Source: Proteromonas lacertae (taxonomy: Eukaryota > Sar > Bigyra > Opalinata > Proteromonadidae). From it: 55,614 nt of DNA. Positions 45,791 to 55,614 of this stretch are shown here, one piece after another. The first letter of the stretch is position 1, and the number at the start of each line of letters is the position of its first letter. The position numbers were made by a program, and so were the translations under genes. The stretch is from contig NGBS01001201.1 of NCBI GenBank assembly GCA_002245135.1, positions 1 through 55,614 on the forward strand, given 5' to 3'. The notes under the pieces are model-generated. The model worked only from the letters and a program-made list of their open reading frames with translations, had not been told where the DNA came from and did not search any database.

Positions 45791-48700
45791 CTATAATTGT
45801 TCTTTTTCAGGTTGTTTGCAAACATTAACTCCACAATATTGATCATAATCTTGCAATGTAACAGTACCTGTATTACTCATAACAATAATGTTTCCTAAAT
45901 AACTGCAAGCATAATAAGTAGAACAACCTACATAACCAGTATAAGCTCCAGTTTCATCTTTCATTCCATCATTATTATTATGAATTAACTGAGTGTTATT
46001 AAATAATGAAGTATCAGTAGCACCTTTAGTTTGAATGTTATATATACCGCGGTATTGATCTTGGGTAGTTTTAATCTTTATAATTGTATTACCTGATATA
46101 GTTTCAATTTGTAAAACACCAGTTTTTAAAGTTACTAAATTAATATTAACTGTAGCTTCAGTTGTGGATATTAACAATTCATCAGTAGTTACATCCTCTA
46201 TATTTACTGATCCTGCTTTATAATCTATTCTAATACGAGGATAATTCACTTTATTCAATTTTATACCTCCTCTTTCAGAGATGATTATTAATTGTGGAAC
46301 AATATCGCTATTATCACTTTCAGCTCTTCTAGATAATAATAATAATATATTATTATATATACAAATTATTGATTATATAATTACCAGCAACTCCATTGAT
46401 AAATAAACTTTTGCAGTTTTTAGTAACCATTCCATTTATGTCTACTTGGTTCTTATCTCCAACTATATTGATAATTGGTACATTTATATCACATTCAACT
46501 CTTCCTTCATTGATACTAACATCTCCACTTACTATTAATAAAATACAAAGAATAAATAATCAATTATACATGTTTCAATATTTAATTTCTTAGTATAGAA
46601 ATTACTCAGTTTAATTGGTCCATTAGTTGATTTCGCATTAATAAATGATACTAAATTATCATTATTATAATCAATTCCACTAAATTCAGAATAAGAATAC
46701 AAATTCAATATATCTTCAGTAAATGAAGTAGTATCACCAGACTTAGATAATAATCTAAAGGCAAATACTTGACACATAAAATCAACACCTAAAACAGGTG
46801 AACCATCAGGATTAATTTCATATCTATTTTTACCTTTTTCATTTAATAATGTACTGACTTCTATACTATTTCCTATTGATTTTATTCTACTAGCAGCTGA
46901 CCATGTGCCTGCTAAAGTTGTACCATCATTCTTTACTTCAATATCTCCTAAATTAACATTATTACTAATTGTAAAGGTTCTAGTTTCTTTATCAACATTC
47001 ACAAATTCAAATTCATTTTCTTCAGTCATATTTTCACAGACAGCAGGGAATAAGAAGAATAATCCAAAGATAACAAATATAATAATCAAAATAATAAATG
47101 CTAAAACAATCAAACATACCAAGCATTTATGCGCACATTTTTTACTATTTCTTTCTAACTCCTCATACAATTCGTATTGGAAATTATAGAATGCTAAATA
47201 TGCTCTTAACACAGTCACTTTAAACGATTCATTTTCATGTATTTCATTAGGATCATACATGTTATTCTCTTCCATATATTCAGCTAATTCATACACGTGT
47301 TCTTTATATTCACATAAATCAAAATAGGCATTTAATGTTAATCCTTTATCTTCATCAATGATATTGTGATTCCAGAACATATCTTTTAAATCTTCTTCAT
47401 CTACATCAATATCTTGAGATAACATTAAATCACTCAATTCTTCAGCTGATATTCTACCATCATTATCTTGATCAAAACTTCTAAATAATCGATAATAAAT
47501 GAACAATTCTAATTTCTTACCAATATCACGATTTGTTTTAGCATATATCATTAATATTATACCATAGATGATTAACATTGCAGCTCCTAATTTCATATAT
47601 TGATTTAACCAGTCTTCAAAGTATGAAGGATCATATTTACCAATGAAAGTCGGTGTTAATACTAAACGAAATACTTTCCATTTATCAACGCAAAATTTAA
47701 CAATGTCAGATTTAATTATGACAATAACAATACCAAATATGAATAATACAAAACCACAAACACCTGATATTGCAGCTGTTGCGTAATAAAAGAACTTTGA
47801 AAATAATGCCTATTAAATATATATATATTCATACTTTTCCTAATAAGTTCAATATCATTACAAATATCATCAATACACCAACAACAAACAATATAAATCC
47901 AGTCTTTGGTGCATCGATTGTCTGTGCAGTATCATATATATAGAATCCCATCACGATAGCTATGCAGCCAGGTGCAACAATGATTAAATCGCATACTAAC
48001 ATGATGATTTCATTGGATCTTTTCCAGCCTACCATATCTGACATTTGCATTGCCATTATTGTTAATAATCCAACCATTACGAATAATATAATACCTAATA
48101 CTATCACAATGATGAATATCTTATCATAAATGCTATTTATTAATTCTTCTAATTTCTCAATATCCTGTTCTTCATAGATATTGTCTTGTGCAAATTCTGC
48201 TACTTCGTTGGGAATGACAAATGTGAGAATAGCAACCACCAACAAGACGATATTCAGAAATACAATCAAAGTATAGTAGAATCTGATTATTTGCTTAAAA
48301 CCTGGGAGTGGATTTAATACAATAATAATCAGAATGAAGTTTAATGCTGCTAATCCTGCTCCAATTCCTAAAACAAAATAAAACATCCATGTGATATGGC
48401 TATGAAAATAAGATATGTATAAATCAGTTATATATACGCATAATGATCTAATAAGAATGATAAGCCAAGAACAAGAAATCCAAGTAGCATTAACACAATA
48501 GCGTAAATAACAATACGGTTCTTTGCACTTTTCTATTAATATTAGAATAAATTTGAAGTTTTATATATGATTTTCTATACTTGTGCTAAAGTCCATCTAC
48601 TACGAATAAAATTTTTAGCTCGGTTCATTCTTTTTTGATCATCTTCGTTAACTGTAACAGTCTCTTCCTCCTTTTTATTCTCAATAGTGATGTTTAGCAT
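45791..48700 (-). CDS. Multi-pass membrane protein with EF-hand and beta-repeat C-terminus
   Basis: Six exons (introns 48533-48580, 48400-48437, 47810-47834, 46532-46569, 46329-46362) give 908 residues. About eight hydrophobic helices fill the first half (for example IVIYAIVLMLLGFLVLGL, IIVIVLGIILFVMVGLL). A canonical EF-hand loop follows (DQDNDGRISAEE), then one more helix (CLVCLIVLAFIILIIIFVIF). The last 450 residues are probably extracytoplasmic, with many short beta-strand units alternating I/V (INIVGDKNQVDINGMV, IDYKAGSVNIEDVTTDELL) like bactofilin or DUF4097-type beta-helices. The function is unknown; a calcium-sensitive surface or channel-like protein is a guess. Starts lie 61 bp from the divergent thioredoxin-PUB gene. 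Confidence 0.78.
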
Positions 48701-48761
48701 TTTATAAAATTTTTATGTTGAAAACGGATTAATTTTTTATAAGAAGTTTTTTGTTTTTTGA
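48701..48761. promoter_or_regulatory. Shared divergent promoter, EF-hand membrane protein / thioredoxin-PUB protein
   Basis: 61 bp between divergent starts, mostly T/A runs. It must serve both genes. Confidence 0.5.
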
Positions 48762-50974
48762 ATGAGTTTTAAGAAATACGTATTGATATTACATCCAATT
48801 TAATAGGAAAATACAATCAACCAATTACAAACTGATCTATCAGGAGTAGATAGCATTGGCGATGTAAAACAGAAAGTATTCTTCTTTTTCACACTCTTTT
48901 TGCTAGTTTGAGAAAATATCAAAAATAAAAAAAGAAATAGAAGAGATTTCAGAAAAGATGGAACAGTTCAAAAAGAAGGCAGAAGAAACAGATCCAGATA
49001 GAGTTATATATGGTCCAGCAACAAGTGAAAAGATTTTAAATTATTATAGAACATATAAAGAACTGGAATCAAATTGTGAAGAGAAATATCCAGCAATAAA
49101 TCAAGCACATGAGGAATTATTACAGAAAGAAGCTGAAGAATTAAAAGAAAAGAAAAGATTAGAAGAGGAAGAAAGATTAAGAAAACAGAAAGAGCAAGAA
49201 GAGCTGGAAAGAAAACTGTATTATTGATAATTTATTAATTATTCACATATAGAGCTGAAGAGAAAGCAGAAGCAGAAAGACAACGTCAATTAGAACTTCA
49301 AAAAGCCAAAGAGGAGGAAGAAAGAAAGAAGAAAGAAGAAGAAGAGAGAAAAAAACAACAATTAGAGTTAAAGAGAAAGGAAGAAGAAGAAAAGACAAAA
49401 TTATTACAACAGAAACTAGAAGCAGAAAAATTAAAGAAACAAAAAGAAGCAGAATTGAAATTAAAAGAAGAAGAGTATTATATCCAAGAATATATAAAGA
49501 AATATCCAATTCAATATACTGATAATTACATTCCAGATAGTCATATTCCTCCATTACCCTTATATGGTGAAAAAGAAGTTACAGAATCTGAATTTAATGA
49601 AATATTGTATAAGAATAAATCGAAATTGATTGTTATTGATTGGTTTATGACTACTTGCCCACCTTGCAGGTATATATAATTATTTATTGTATTGCATAGA
49701 ATGATTGCTCCATTTTTTGAGTCTTTAGCTATCTCTCATCCAAGATCAGTTTTTCTCAAAGCAAATGGACCAGAACAAAGAATATGGTCAGCCAGTCAAG
49801 GTATCTACAGTTTCCCCACTTTTCAATTCTATTTGAATGGTGTAAAAGTAGATCAATTCAGTGGTGCTGATCAAAGGAAATTACAAGAATTAGTTGATAA
49901 ATATGAAGGTCAATTGACAAGAATTTATATTGATAATATATTGAATAGTGCTGTAGAAGGCTTAGATAAATCGAAGATGGCAGTGAAAGATGAAGATAAG
50001 AAGCTAACAATACCTGAAGCCTATGAAAAGTTTAAGAATAGATGTTCATCTGTTGCATTTTCTACTGCAATCAATGTATATATATTTATATATGTTTTTC
50101 ATTATTATTATTATTATTACTATATAGACATTAAAGAAGTTATTAACAAATATAATGAATCATCCAAATGATCCTAAATTCAGAACAATTAAAAAGACAA
50201 ATCAAGCATTTATTAACAAAGTATCCTCTTTACCAGGTTCAGTTCCACTAATCCACTCTGTTGGATTTAAAGATACGATAGAAGAAGAATTAGAATGTTT
50301 TACATTTGATGATAAAATGATTGGTACAATTGCAGAAACATTATCAATATTAGATGGTAATAAACCATCTCAAAGACCAGCTACTAATACTCAACAACAA
50401 CAACAACAACAACAACAACCATTTGGTGGATTTCCTGGAATGGGAGGAATGGCTAATAATCCATTATTAAACAACCCAAATCTAATGAATGCTGCTCAAA
50501 GTATGATGCAGAATCCACGTATATAATAATAATAATTATTATTATATAGAAATGATGCAAATGGCTCAACAAATGATGAGTGGTGGTGCTGGTGGTGCTG
50601 GTGATATAGCATCAATGATGAATAACCCTCAAATGATGCAGATGGCACAGCAGATGATGCAAGATCCACAAATGATGCAGATGGCTCAACAAATGATGAA
50701 TAATCCACAGATGATGCAGCAAATGATGAATAGTATGGGAGGAATGGGAGGTTTAGGTGGAATGGGAAGTGGATTTGGTAATGCTTACGGTGGATATACT
50801 CAACCACCACCTACATCATCATCAACAGCTGGTGCAGGTAAGAAATTGTCAGAAATGACTGAAGAAGAATTGATGCAAGAAGCTATGAGATTATCAGAGT
50901 TAGAAAGTGAAGAATATAAGAGAAAAGAAGAAGAAGAAAAGAAAAAGAAAGAACAAAAACCACCTCCACAATAA
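48762..50974 (+). CDS. Thioredoxin - PUB - Met/Gln repeat - UIM protein
   Basis: Seven exons (introns 48780-48806, 48876-48906, 49218-49252, 49670-49699, 50076-50127, 50519-50549) give 668 residues. About 200 residues of Glu/Lys/Arg coiled coil come first. A thioredoxin domain follows, with active site WFMTTCPPCR, the cis-Pro in SFPTFQFYLNGV, and a Gly-Ala turn. A PUB domain comes next (NTLKKLLTNIMNHPNDPKFR ... GSVPLIHSVGF), a fold that binds the C-terminus of the p97/Cdc48 ATPase. After polyQ come MMQMAQQMM/NNPQ repeats like STI1 modules, and finally a ubiquitin-interacting motif (EEELMQEAMRLSELE). This predicts a redox-active cofactor of p97 in ubiquitin-dependent protein quality control. 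The combination is unfamiliar to me. The active-site Cys pair lies next to the splice site at 49670. Confidence 0.88.
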
Positions 50975-51095
50975 TTAACAGAAATCTTAAAATTTTCATT
51001 TCTTTATTATATTTATAGTTTTATTTTACATTATTAAAAGAAAAATATATATAGTCAAATAGATGTAGAATATGTTATATAATAATAATAATAAT

Positions 51096-51964
51096 CTAAT
51101 TACTATCACTTCCTTGAGCACTTCCTACAATCTGTAATATATACATAAATATATTAATAATATCCAAGTATAAGTTCAATGTAGCAAACACATAATCGTC
51201 TGGACCATAGGTAAATTGTTTATCTCCAATCATTAATGCTTGAGTATCATATACAATATATGCACTGAATAACAAAGCTCCTATTAATGCATACAAAGTG
51301 ACTGTAAATGGAGTAGCAAAAAACCATAACATCATTCCAGACAACATTAACCCCCAACAAGCTACAAACAAATACATTCCATATCCTGTGATATCTATTG
51401 GTGCATAGAAAGCCACTGCAGTTAAACCAACTACTATTCCAGTGGTTAAACCTATTGCTAATAATATAGCTTGAACATTGTAGAATGAAGTAAAGAAAGC
51501 TATTGAAATAGAGAAGCAGATTGTCTAATAGTGTATTATAATAACTTATACAAATGCACCGAGAATGATTAAGTTTGTAGGATACTTATGAGCATCTATA
51601 TATATTGATATATGCAAAATTTATAAAAATACACTCTCTTGAACACATTAATACACATAACAACACAAATGCTAATATATATGATACATAAACAAATGCA
51701 GGGTTTGATTGAATTGTTGCTCTAATAGTATCATATCTATAGAAATGTAAAAGGAAAAATAATATACGAGCAGGCATAACACATAATAAATGTCACAATA
51801 AGTTGACTTGTGACTAAACCATAAACCTTTTCTATTTATGTATAAAAAGACTAAATATACTTATAAAACCCTTCTGTGGGCTTAATTTCTTGTTGGTATT
51901 AAGGCCTTGATAATCCTAAAACAATTAAAAAATATTATTAACATACTACAGTTGTTGGAATCAT
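51096..51964 (-). CDS. TMBIM / Lifeguard (Bax inhibitor-1) family protein, paralogue 1
   Basis: Six exons (introns 51916-51946, 51832-51860, 51737-51767, 51596-51632, 51525-51551) give 237 residues. Seven hydrophobic helices and the family C-terminus are present: YIVYDTQALMIGDKQFTYGP, then DDYVFATLNLYLDIINIFMY, which hold the two conserved Asp residues of the pH/Ca2+ latch. The N-terminus is short and hydrophilic. TMBIM proteins are Ca2+ leak channels of ER or Golgi membranes and protect against cell death. The first helix contains VYGLVTSQLIVT. Divergent from paralogue 2. Confidence 0.93.
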
Positions 51965-52313
51965 GTAACTGAAATTAGAAGAATATTTTGTCATAAAAGA
52001 ATCTAAATATAGTCGTTGCAGTTGTATGTTTTTTAGAAAATTCTTTTATTCTGTTCATTTCTAATGAGATCTAGGAATTGTATTCTATTTTGTCTATATT
52101 CTTTCCACCTTTTAATGGAATAATAACCACAGATGAGAATCAATGATCAAATGCATTCAAGAATATGGTAAATGTATCATCATCATATCTATCAACAATT
52201 AAAAACATACTATTTCTATCTAGATAAACGTAAAACTTGAATTTTTATAATGAGGCTAAATTATTGTAGCATTCTTATTTAATTGCTGAATTTATTTTTA
52301 AATAACAATAAAT
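51965..52313. promoter_or_regulatory. Divergent intergenic region between two TMBIM genes
   Basis: 349 bp. It presumably carries both promoters and also overlaps the minus-strand relic at 51975-52239. Confidence 0.4.
51975..52239 (-). pseudogene. Coding-like relic, unknown protein
   Basis: One reading frame gives plausible protein (FYVYLDRNSMFLIVDRYDDD, then VVIIPLKGGKNIDKIEYN and MNRIKEFSKKHTTAT) broken by two internal stops before a final TAA. No start is apparent. It may be a remnant of a gene that once lay between the two TMBIM genes. I cannot name the family. Confidence 0.3.
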
Positions 52314-53240
52314 ATGGATTCAGACTTACTTGTATTGTTTTATATGTATATATTAGGGAAATGATTCGAAAATGGGTGGATCTATGGGAAAATTAGATCC
52401 TATGAGAGGTTTGTTAGTATTTTGAATCATTTATGTGACTAGAGAAGGTTTATGCCATTGTAGCTTTACAATTATCTTGCACAGCTGTTATATGTATGCT
52501 TTTCTTGTATATGTGGTTCATTTTTATTATTTGTCTTAGAACAGGTCCAATTGTTAAATTCACTCAAGGAAATGATTGGTTAGGATATTTGGCTATGGTA
52601 GTTGCTGTTATTTTATTATGCGTTTTAGTTTGTATTAAATCAGGTAATCTATTATATCATTATGTGTTTTATATAGTTGCTCATACATATCCGATAAATA
52701 TAATAGTGTTAGGAACATTTGTATAATGTATTCAATAATTAATTCATATAGACTTTTTTCTTTTCAATAGCTGTTGCTACAGTTACTTCCATATATGAAG
52801 AAAGTGCAATTATGATGGCCTTTCTTGCTACAGCAGTAATCGTAGTAGGATTAACCTTAGCAGCGTGGTTTGTATAATTACATTATGATTTATTTCGTTT
52901 ATAGTTACCTTGTGACTTTACTAGTTGTGGTGCATTTCTGTTAGCACTTATGCTTGGAATAGTGTGTATTGGAATATTAAGTATATTCTTCTATTCTCAG
53001 TTTCTGAACATTATTTATTCCTGTCTTGGAGCTATGCTAATGTCAATGTACATCATATTTGATACTCAAGTATATATACATATCGATTATTTTTTCAATT
53101 AGATCTTGATGATTGGTAGGAAAGAGAATACACTTGGACCAGATGATTATATTCTTGGAGCTTTGAATTTATATTTAGATGTAATTAATTTATTCTTATA
53201 TATACTTCGATTAATCGGAGAAACACGAAATAGAGATTAA
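52314..53240 (+). CDS. TMBIM / Lifeguard family protein, paralogue 2
   Basis: Eight exons (introns 52332-52356, 52409-52442, 52507-52539, 52644-52676, 52721-52751, 52872-52904, 53070-53102) give 234 residues. Same fold as paralogue 1: helix 1 KVYAIVALQLSCTAVIC, late helices, and YIIFDTQILMIGRKENTLGP followed by DDYILGALNLYLDVINLFLY. Three of the introns (52507, 52644 and the last) are 33 nt, and the first two lack stops, so retained forms would stay in frame. Intron sites after the LGTF and LAAWF motifs are shared with the paralogues. Role as for paralogue 1. Confidence 0.92.
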
Positions 53241-53888
53241 CAGTTAAAATCCTTCTTTTTATTAATGCGTTTGTTTTAAATATTACTAAAAATAATTCTG
53301 CAGCTTATTATGCAAAAAAATATTTCAAAATAGAAAACAGTAAAGTAGTAGATAATTTTTGTGATGATGAGATTAAACCAAGTGAGAAAACTATTGTTTG
53401 CATTATTTATGATGAAGTATTATAAAAGTAATAAAACAATGAAAAAAAGAATGATATTTAAGATAATAATTGATTATAATGATCATTCTTCATTTATAGA
53501 AGGTATAAATTAATTCTTAAAAATGTTGAAACTAATTGTTCTACGTTGCAGTTATAAACTTAACCTTAACCTTCTAAACTGGATTTTTAACTAGATTTTA
53601 AATGTCTCTTTATCTATTGATTTTTATATCATAAATCTATAGCTACTTTATAGGTAATAAACAACATTTTAATTTTATGCTGATCAAATAACTTTTTCAT
53701 AATTAAAAATCGAAAAAACAAAAATAGAATGATTTCATTTTCTTCATTTAGATCTTTCTCGCTAATTAGAGCAAATGATGGTGTATTTATATACAACAAT
53801 ATATGTAAATTAGAATATTTAAAAAAAATACTTGTTTTATTTTTCAAATAAGCCAATCAAATTAGTCATAAAGTGATTACTTCGTCAA
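53241..53888. other. Intergenic, about 650 bp
   Basis: AT-rich. One open stretch on the plus strand (about 53245-53424, ending in TAA, containing YYAKKYFKIENSKVVDNFC) looks mildly coding-like but has no start or splice partner I can defend. The rest shows nothing. Confidence 0.4.
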
Positions 53889-54252
53889 ATGACATCGTTA
53901 CTAAACAAGGTTATGAACTCTATATTAACATCATATACTACAGTATATGAATTGATTTATATGCAATAGATAAAAGAAAGTGCAGAAAAGAGTGAGAAAG
54001 AAGTTGATTTTGTAATACAGCATAAAAATAAAATAAAAGAAAAAAACTATTTAAAATATTATGAAAACTTGTTATTGTTACATTGTTGTTCTCCAGCAAT
54101 TTTCCAACACAAGTGTATTCAATTAATAAACAAAGTCAATATATGGTAATATCACGACAACACTATGATACTGGACTAAGAAGAGGTTATTCAAAGAAAA
54201 TTCTTGTCAAGAAGTGATATTTGTTATATGATATGTTCAATATGTGGGTTTA
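53889..54252 (+). pseudogene. 5' fragment of the pseudokinase-LRR family
   Basis: It keeps the family layout: short exon 1 (MTSLLNKVMNSILTSYTT), a 27-nt intron (53943-53969), then a second exon starting IKESAEKSEKEVDFVIQ, as at 14881 and 31798 (IKERNEVISENK). The frame then ends at a TAA near 54146. Further kinase-like sequence (MVISRQHYDTGLRRGYSKK) continues downstream with more stops and fades by about 54250. No LRRs follow. Confidence 0.7.
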
Positions 54253-54772
54253 TGTTGCTCTACTTACATTGTGCTTTAATTCTACTTCTAAAGATGTCAT
54301 ATTGTCATCCTCCATCTCAAATAAAATTTACTCTTTCTCTGGTAATGTTCTTTGTTAGTATTTTCGTTTAGTAGGGGAGTTTGACATTTTTGATAAAGGA
54401 TGTTATTTCAGTTGATTTAATAAGATCGTACAATAAGATCGCTCAATATAAACAAAATAGAAAATAAAAATAACATAAGCAGCTGTTAGATATTCAATTA
54501 ATCTTTTTTTTTCTTTATCTCCTATATATAGACTAAAAGCATTACCACTAAACTAATTCAATCATAAAATATCACATTATATCACAAAAAGATTAGCAGA
54601 GTAAAATACATCAGCATAGTAAATAGTATTACTATAAAAGGCTATGAGCTAAAAAATCTGTTGATATAGGCTATAAAACAACGAATTATCGGGTTATGAT
54701 TGTATAATTATAAAATACACAAAATTTGTATTTTTTCTTAACCCCAATTATTTCTTCTTTGTTTTTGTCAAA
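54253..54772. other. Intergenic, about 520 bp
   Basis: AT-rich region upstream of the third TMBIM gene. A short minus-strand ORF (about 54257-54319, MEDDNMTSLEVELKHN) ends in a GTAAGT donor-like site, but no second exon fits. Nothing else seen. Confidence 0.4.
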
Positions 54773-55614
54773 ATGAATCAATATGGGAATCAGGTACCTC
54801 CTCCTGGAGCAGTACCTATGATGGTAGTACAGAATCCAGATGGTACATCTTATCTAGTCCCACTTGATCAAAATGGGTTATGCTCAACCTCAATATGCCC
54901 AACAGCCTGTATACGTACAACAACAACCAGGTTATGCCACTCAAGAAACAGTATCAACAGCCACAATATCAACAAGTGGATTTCAGCCTGGAGGTTATGT
55001 GCAACCTTCTGGACCTGTTCCTAGTGCTAGTTACGCACAGCCAACAGTTGTACCTCAAGCACAACCTGTAGTTGAACCAGTAGTAAGTGCAGAAATTGAA
55101 ACAGAAGTATTTACAGTAGATAATATTTGTTAGGAACCAGGTAAAAAGAATAATTTATATAGAGGATTAAGCAAATTAGATCCAGCTCGTGGTTTCATTA
55201 GTATATTCATAAATGAACTCATTTTATCATTATAGAAAAGGTTTATGCTTTAGTGTTCTTCCAGTTAGCTATAACAACAGTGATATGTAGTTTATTCTTT
55301 ATCAAAGTAATAAAAAGATTGGGTTTATGAACATGTTTGGGTAACTTATGCTGCTTATATCATTGCATTTGCCATACTGTGTGTTTTAGTATGTTGTAGA
55401 AAACGTATTAATTATTATTTTTATTATTATATATATAGAAGCTCAATCATATCCCACAAATCTGATATTACTATGTGCATTTACATTCTTCTTCTCAATC
55501 GCTATAGGATTAATAATATCATTTTATGATGTATCAGCTGTAGCAATGGCAATAGGTGCTACTGCGATTGTTGTGTTGGGATTATCATTAGCAGCTTGGT
55601 TTGTATATATTATA
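54773..55614 (+). CDS. TMBIM / Lifeguard family protein, paralogue 3 (cut by window end)
   Basis: Starts MNQYGNQVPPPGAVPMMVVQ. A Pro/Gln/Tyr-rich cytosolic N-terminus of about 110 residues follows (YAQPQYAQQPVYVQQQPGYA), typical of Lifeguard/TMBIM1-3 proteins, then helix 1 (KVYALVFFQLAITTVIC). Introns: 55107-55133, 55199-55235 region, and one starting at 55400 (C|GTATTAATT). The last exon ends at the same LAAWF splice site as in paralogue 2, and the window stops inside that intron. The frame moves by +1 at GGG runs at 54875-54877 and 55321-55323. Alternative small introns (34 nt near 54817, 31 nt near 55290) would also keep frame but would delete conserved residues. Confidence 0.85.

Noticed and set aside
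53629-53856. Minus-strand ORF of 75 codons in an intergenic stretch
   Set aside because: Phe/Leu/Lys composition expected from AT-rich DNA, no splice partner, no recognisable domain.
54257-54319. Minus-strand mini-exon MEDDNMTSLEVELKHN
   Set aside because: It looks coding-like and has a GTAAGT donor, but no downstream exon keeps frame and the kinase relic occupies the space.

Overview
The window is nuclear DNA of a microbial eukaryote (protist). It is very AT-rich and densely packed: about 20 genes in 55.6 kb on both strands, with start codons of divergent neighbours as little as 22 bp apart. Nearly every gene is cut by very small introns, mostly 22-57 nt, that begin GTAT and end TAG. I placed these by hand: removing them joins the open frames, and total exon lengths then divide by three. 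A protein with about twelve sperm-tail PG-rich (SHIPPO) repeats points to a flagellated stage, and an EF-hand mitochondrial carrier points to a mitochondrion or related organelle. Tiny introns together with many putative-Ig (He_PIG type) repeats recall the opalinate stramenopiles (Blastocystis/Proteromonas side), but that is a guess. The genetic code looks standard.

Layout. 1-11.8 kb (all minus): a BTB/He_PIG/SPRY-like protein running off the left edge, an RWD-DUF1115 protein, a giant PA14/Ig-repeat type I membrane protein and a NEK kinase. 11.8-20.4 kb (plus): a membrane nucleotidyl cyclase, a decayed pseudokinase-LRR gene, the SHIPPO gene and a kinase relic. 20.4-31.3 kb (minus): a second copy of the BTB gene, a soluble-type double-cyclase protein and a kinesin-1 heavy chain. 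31.8-35.4 kb (plus): a nearly whole pseudokinase-LRR gene and an LRR relic. 35.5-45.7 kb: acetyl-CoA transporter, EF-hand mitochondrial carrier, Sin3 corepressor, bZIP factor, an acidic pseudokinase and a small coiled-coil protein. 45.8-55.6 kb: a multi-pass EF-hand membrane protein, a thioredoxin-PUB-UIM protein, and three TMBIM (Bax-inhibitor) paralogues with a further kinase relic between them.

Themes. Signalling is prominent: two cyclase genes, a NEK kinase, pseudokinases and EF hands. Two lineage-specific families, pseudokinase-LRR and BTB/He_PIG/SPRY, are interleaved and show gene birth and decay (duplicates, fragments, stops). The most unusual signal is a set of otherwise intact genes that need a +1 frame change. 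Six such sites each sit at a GG or GGG on the coding strand, and a seventh sits at AAA-TAG. They could be extra-G assembly errors or genuine +1 recoding; reads and RNA would decide. A thioredoxin-PUB-Met/Gln repeat-UIM protein is the most interesting new domain combination. I saw no rRNA, tRNA, CRISPR array, transposon or virus-like element.
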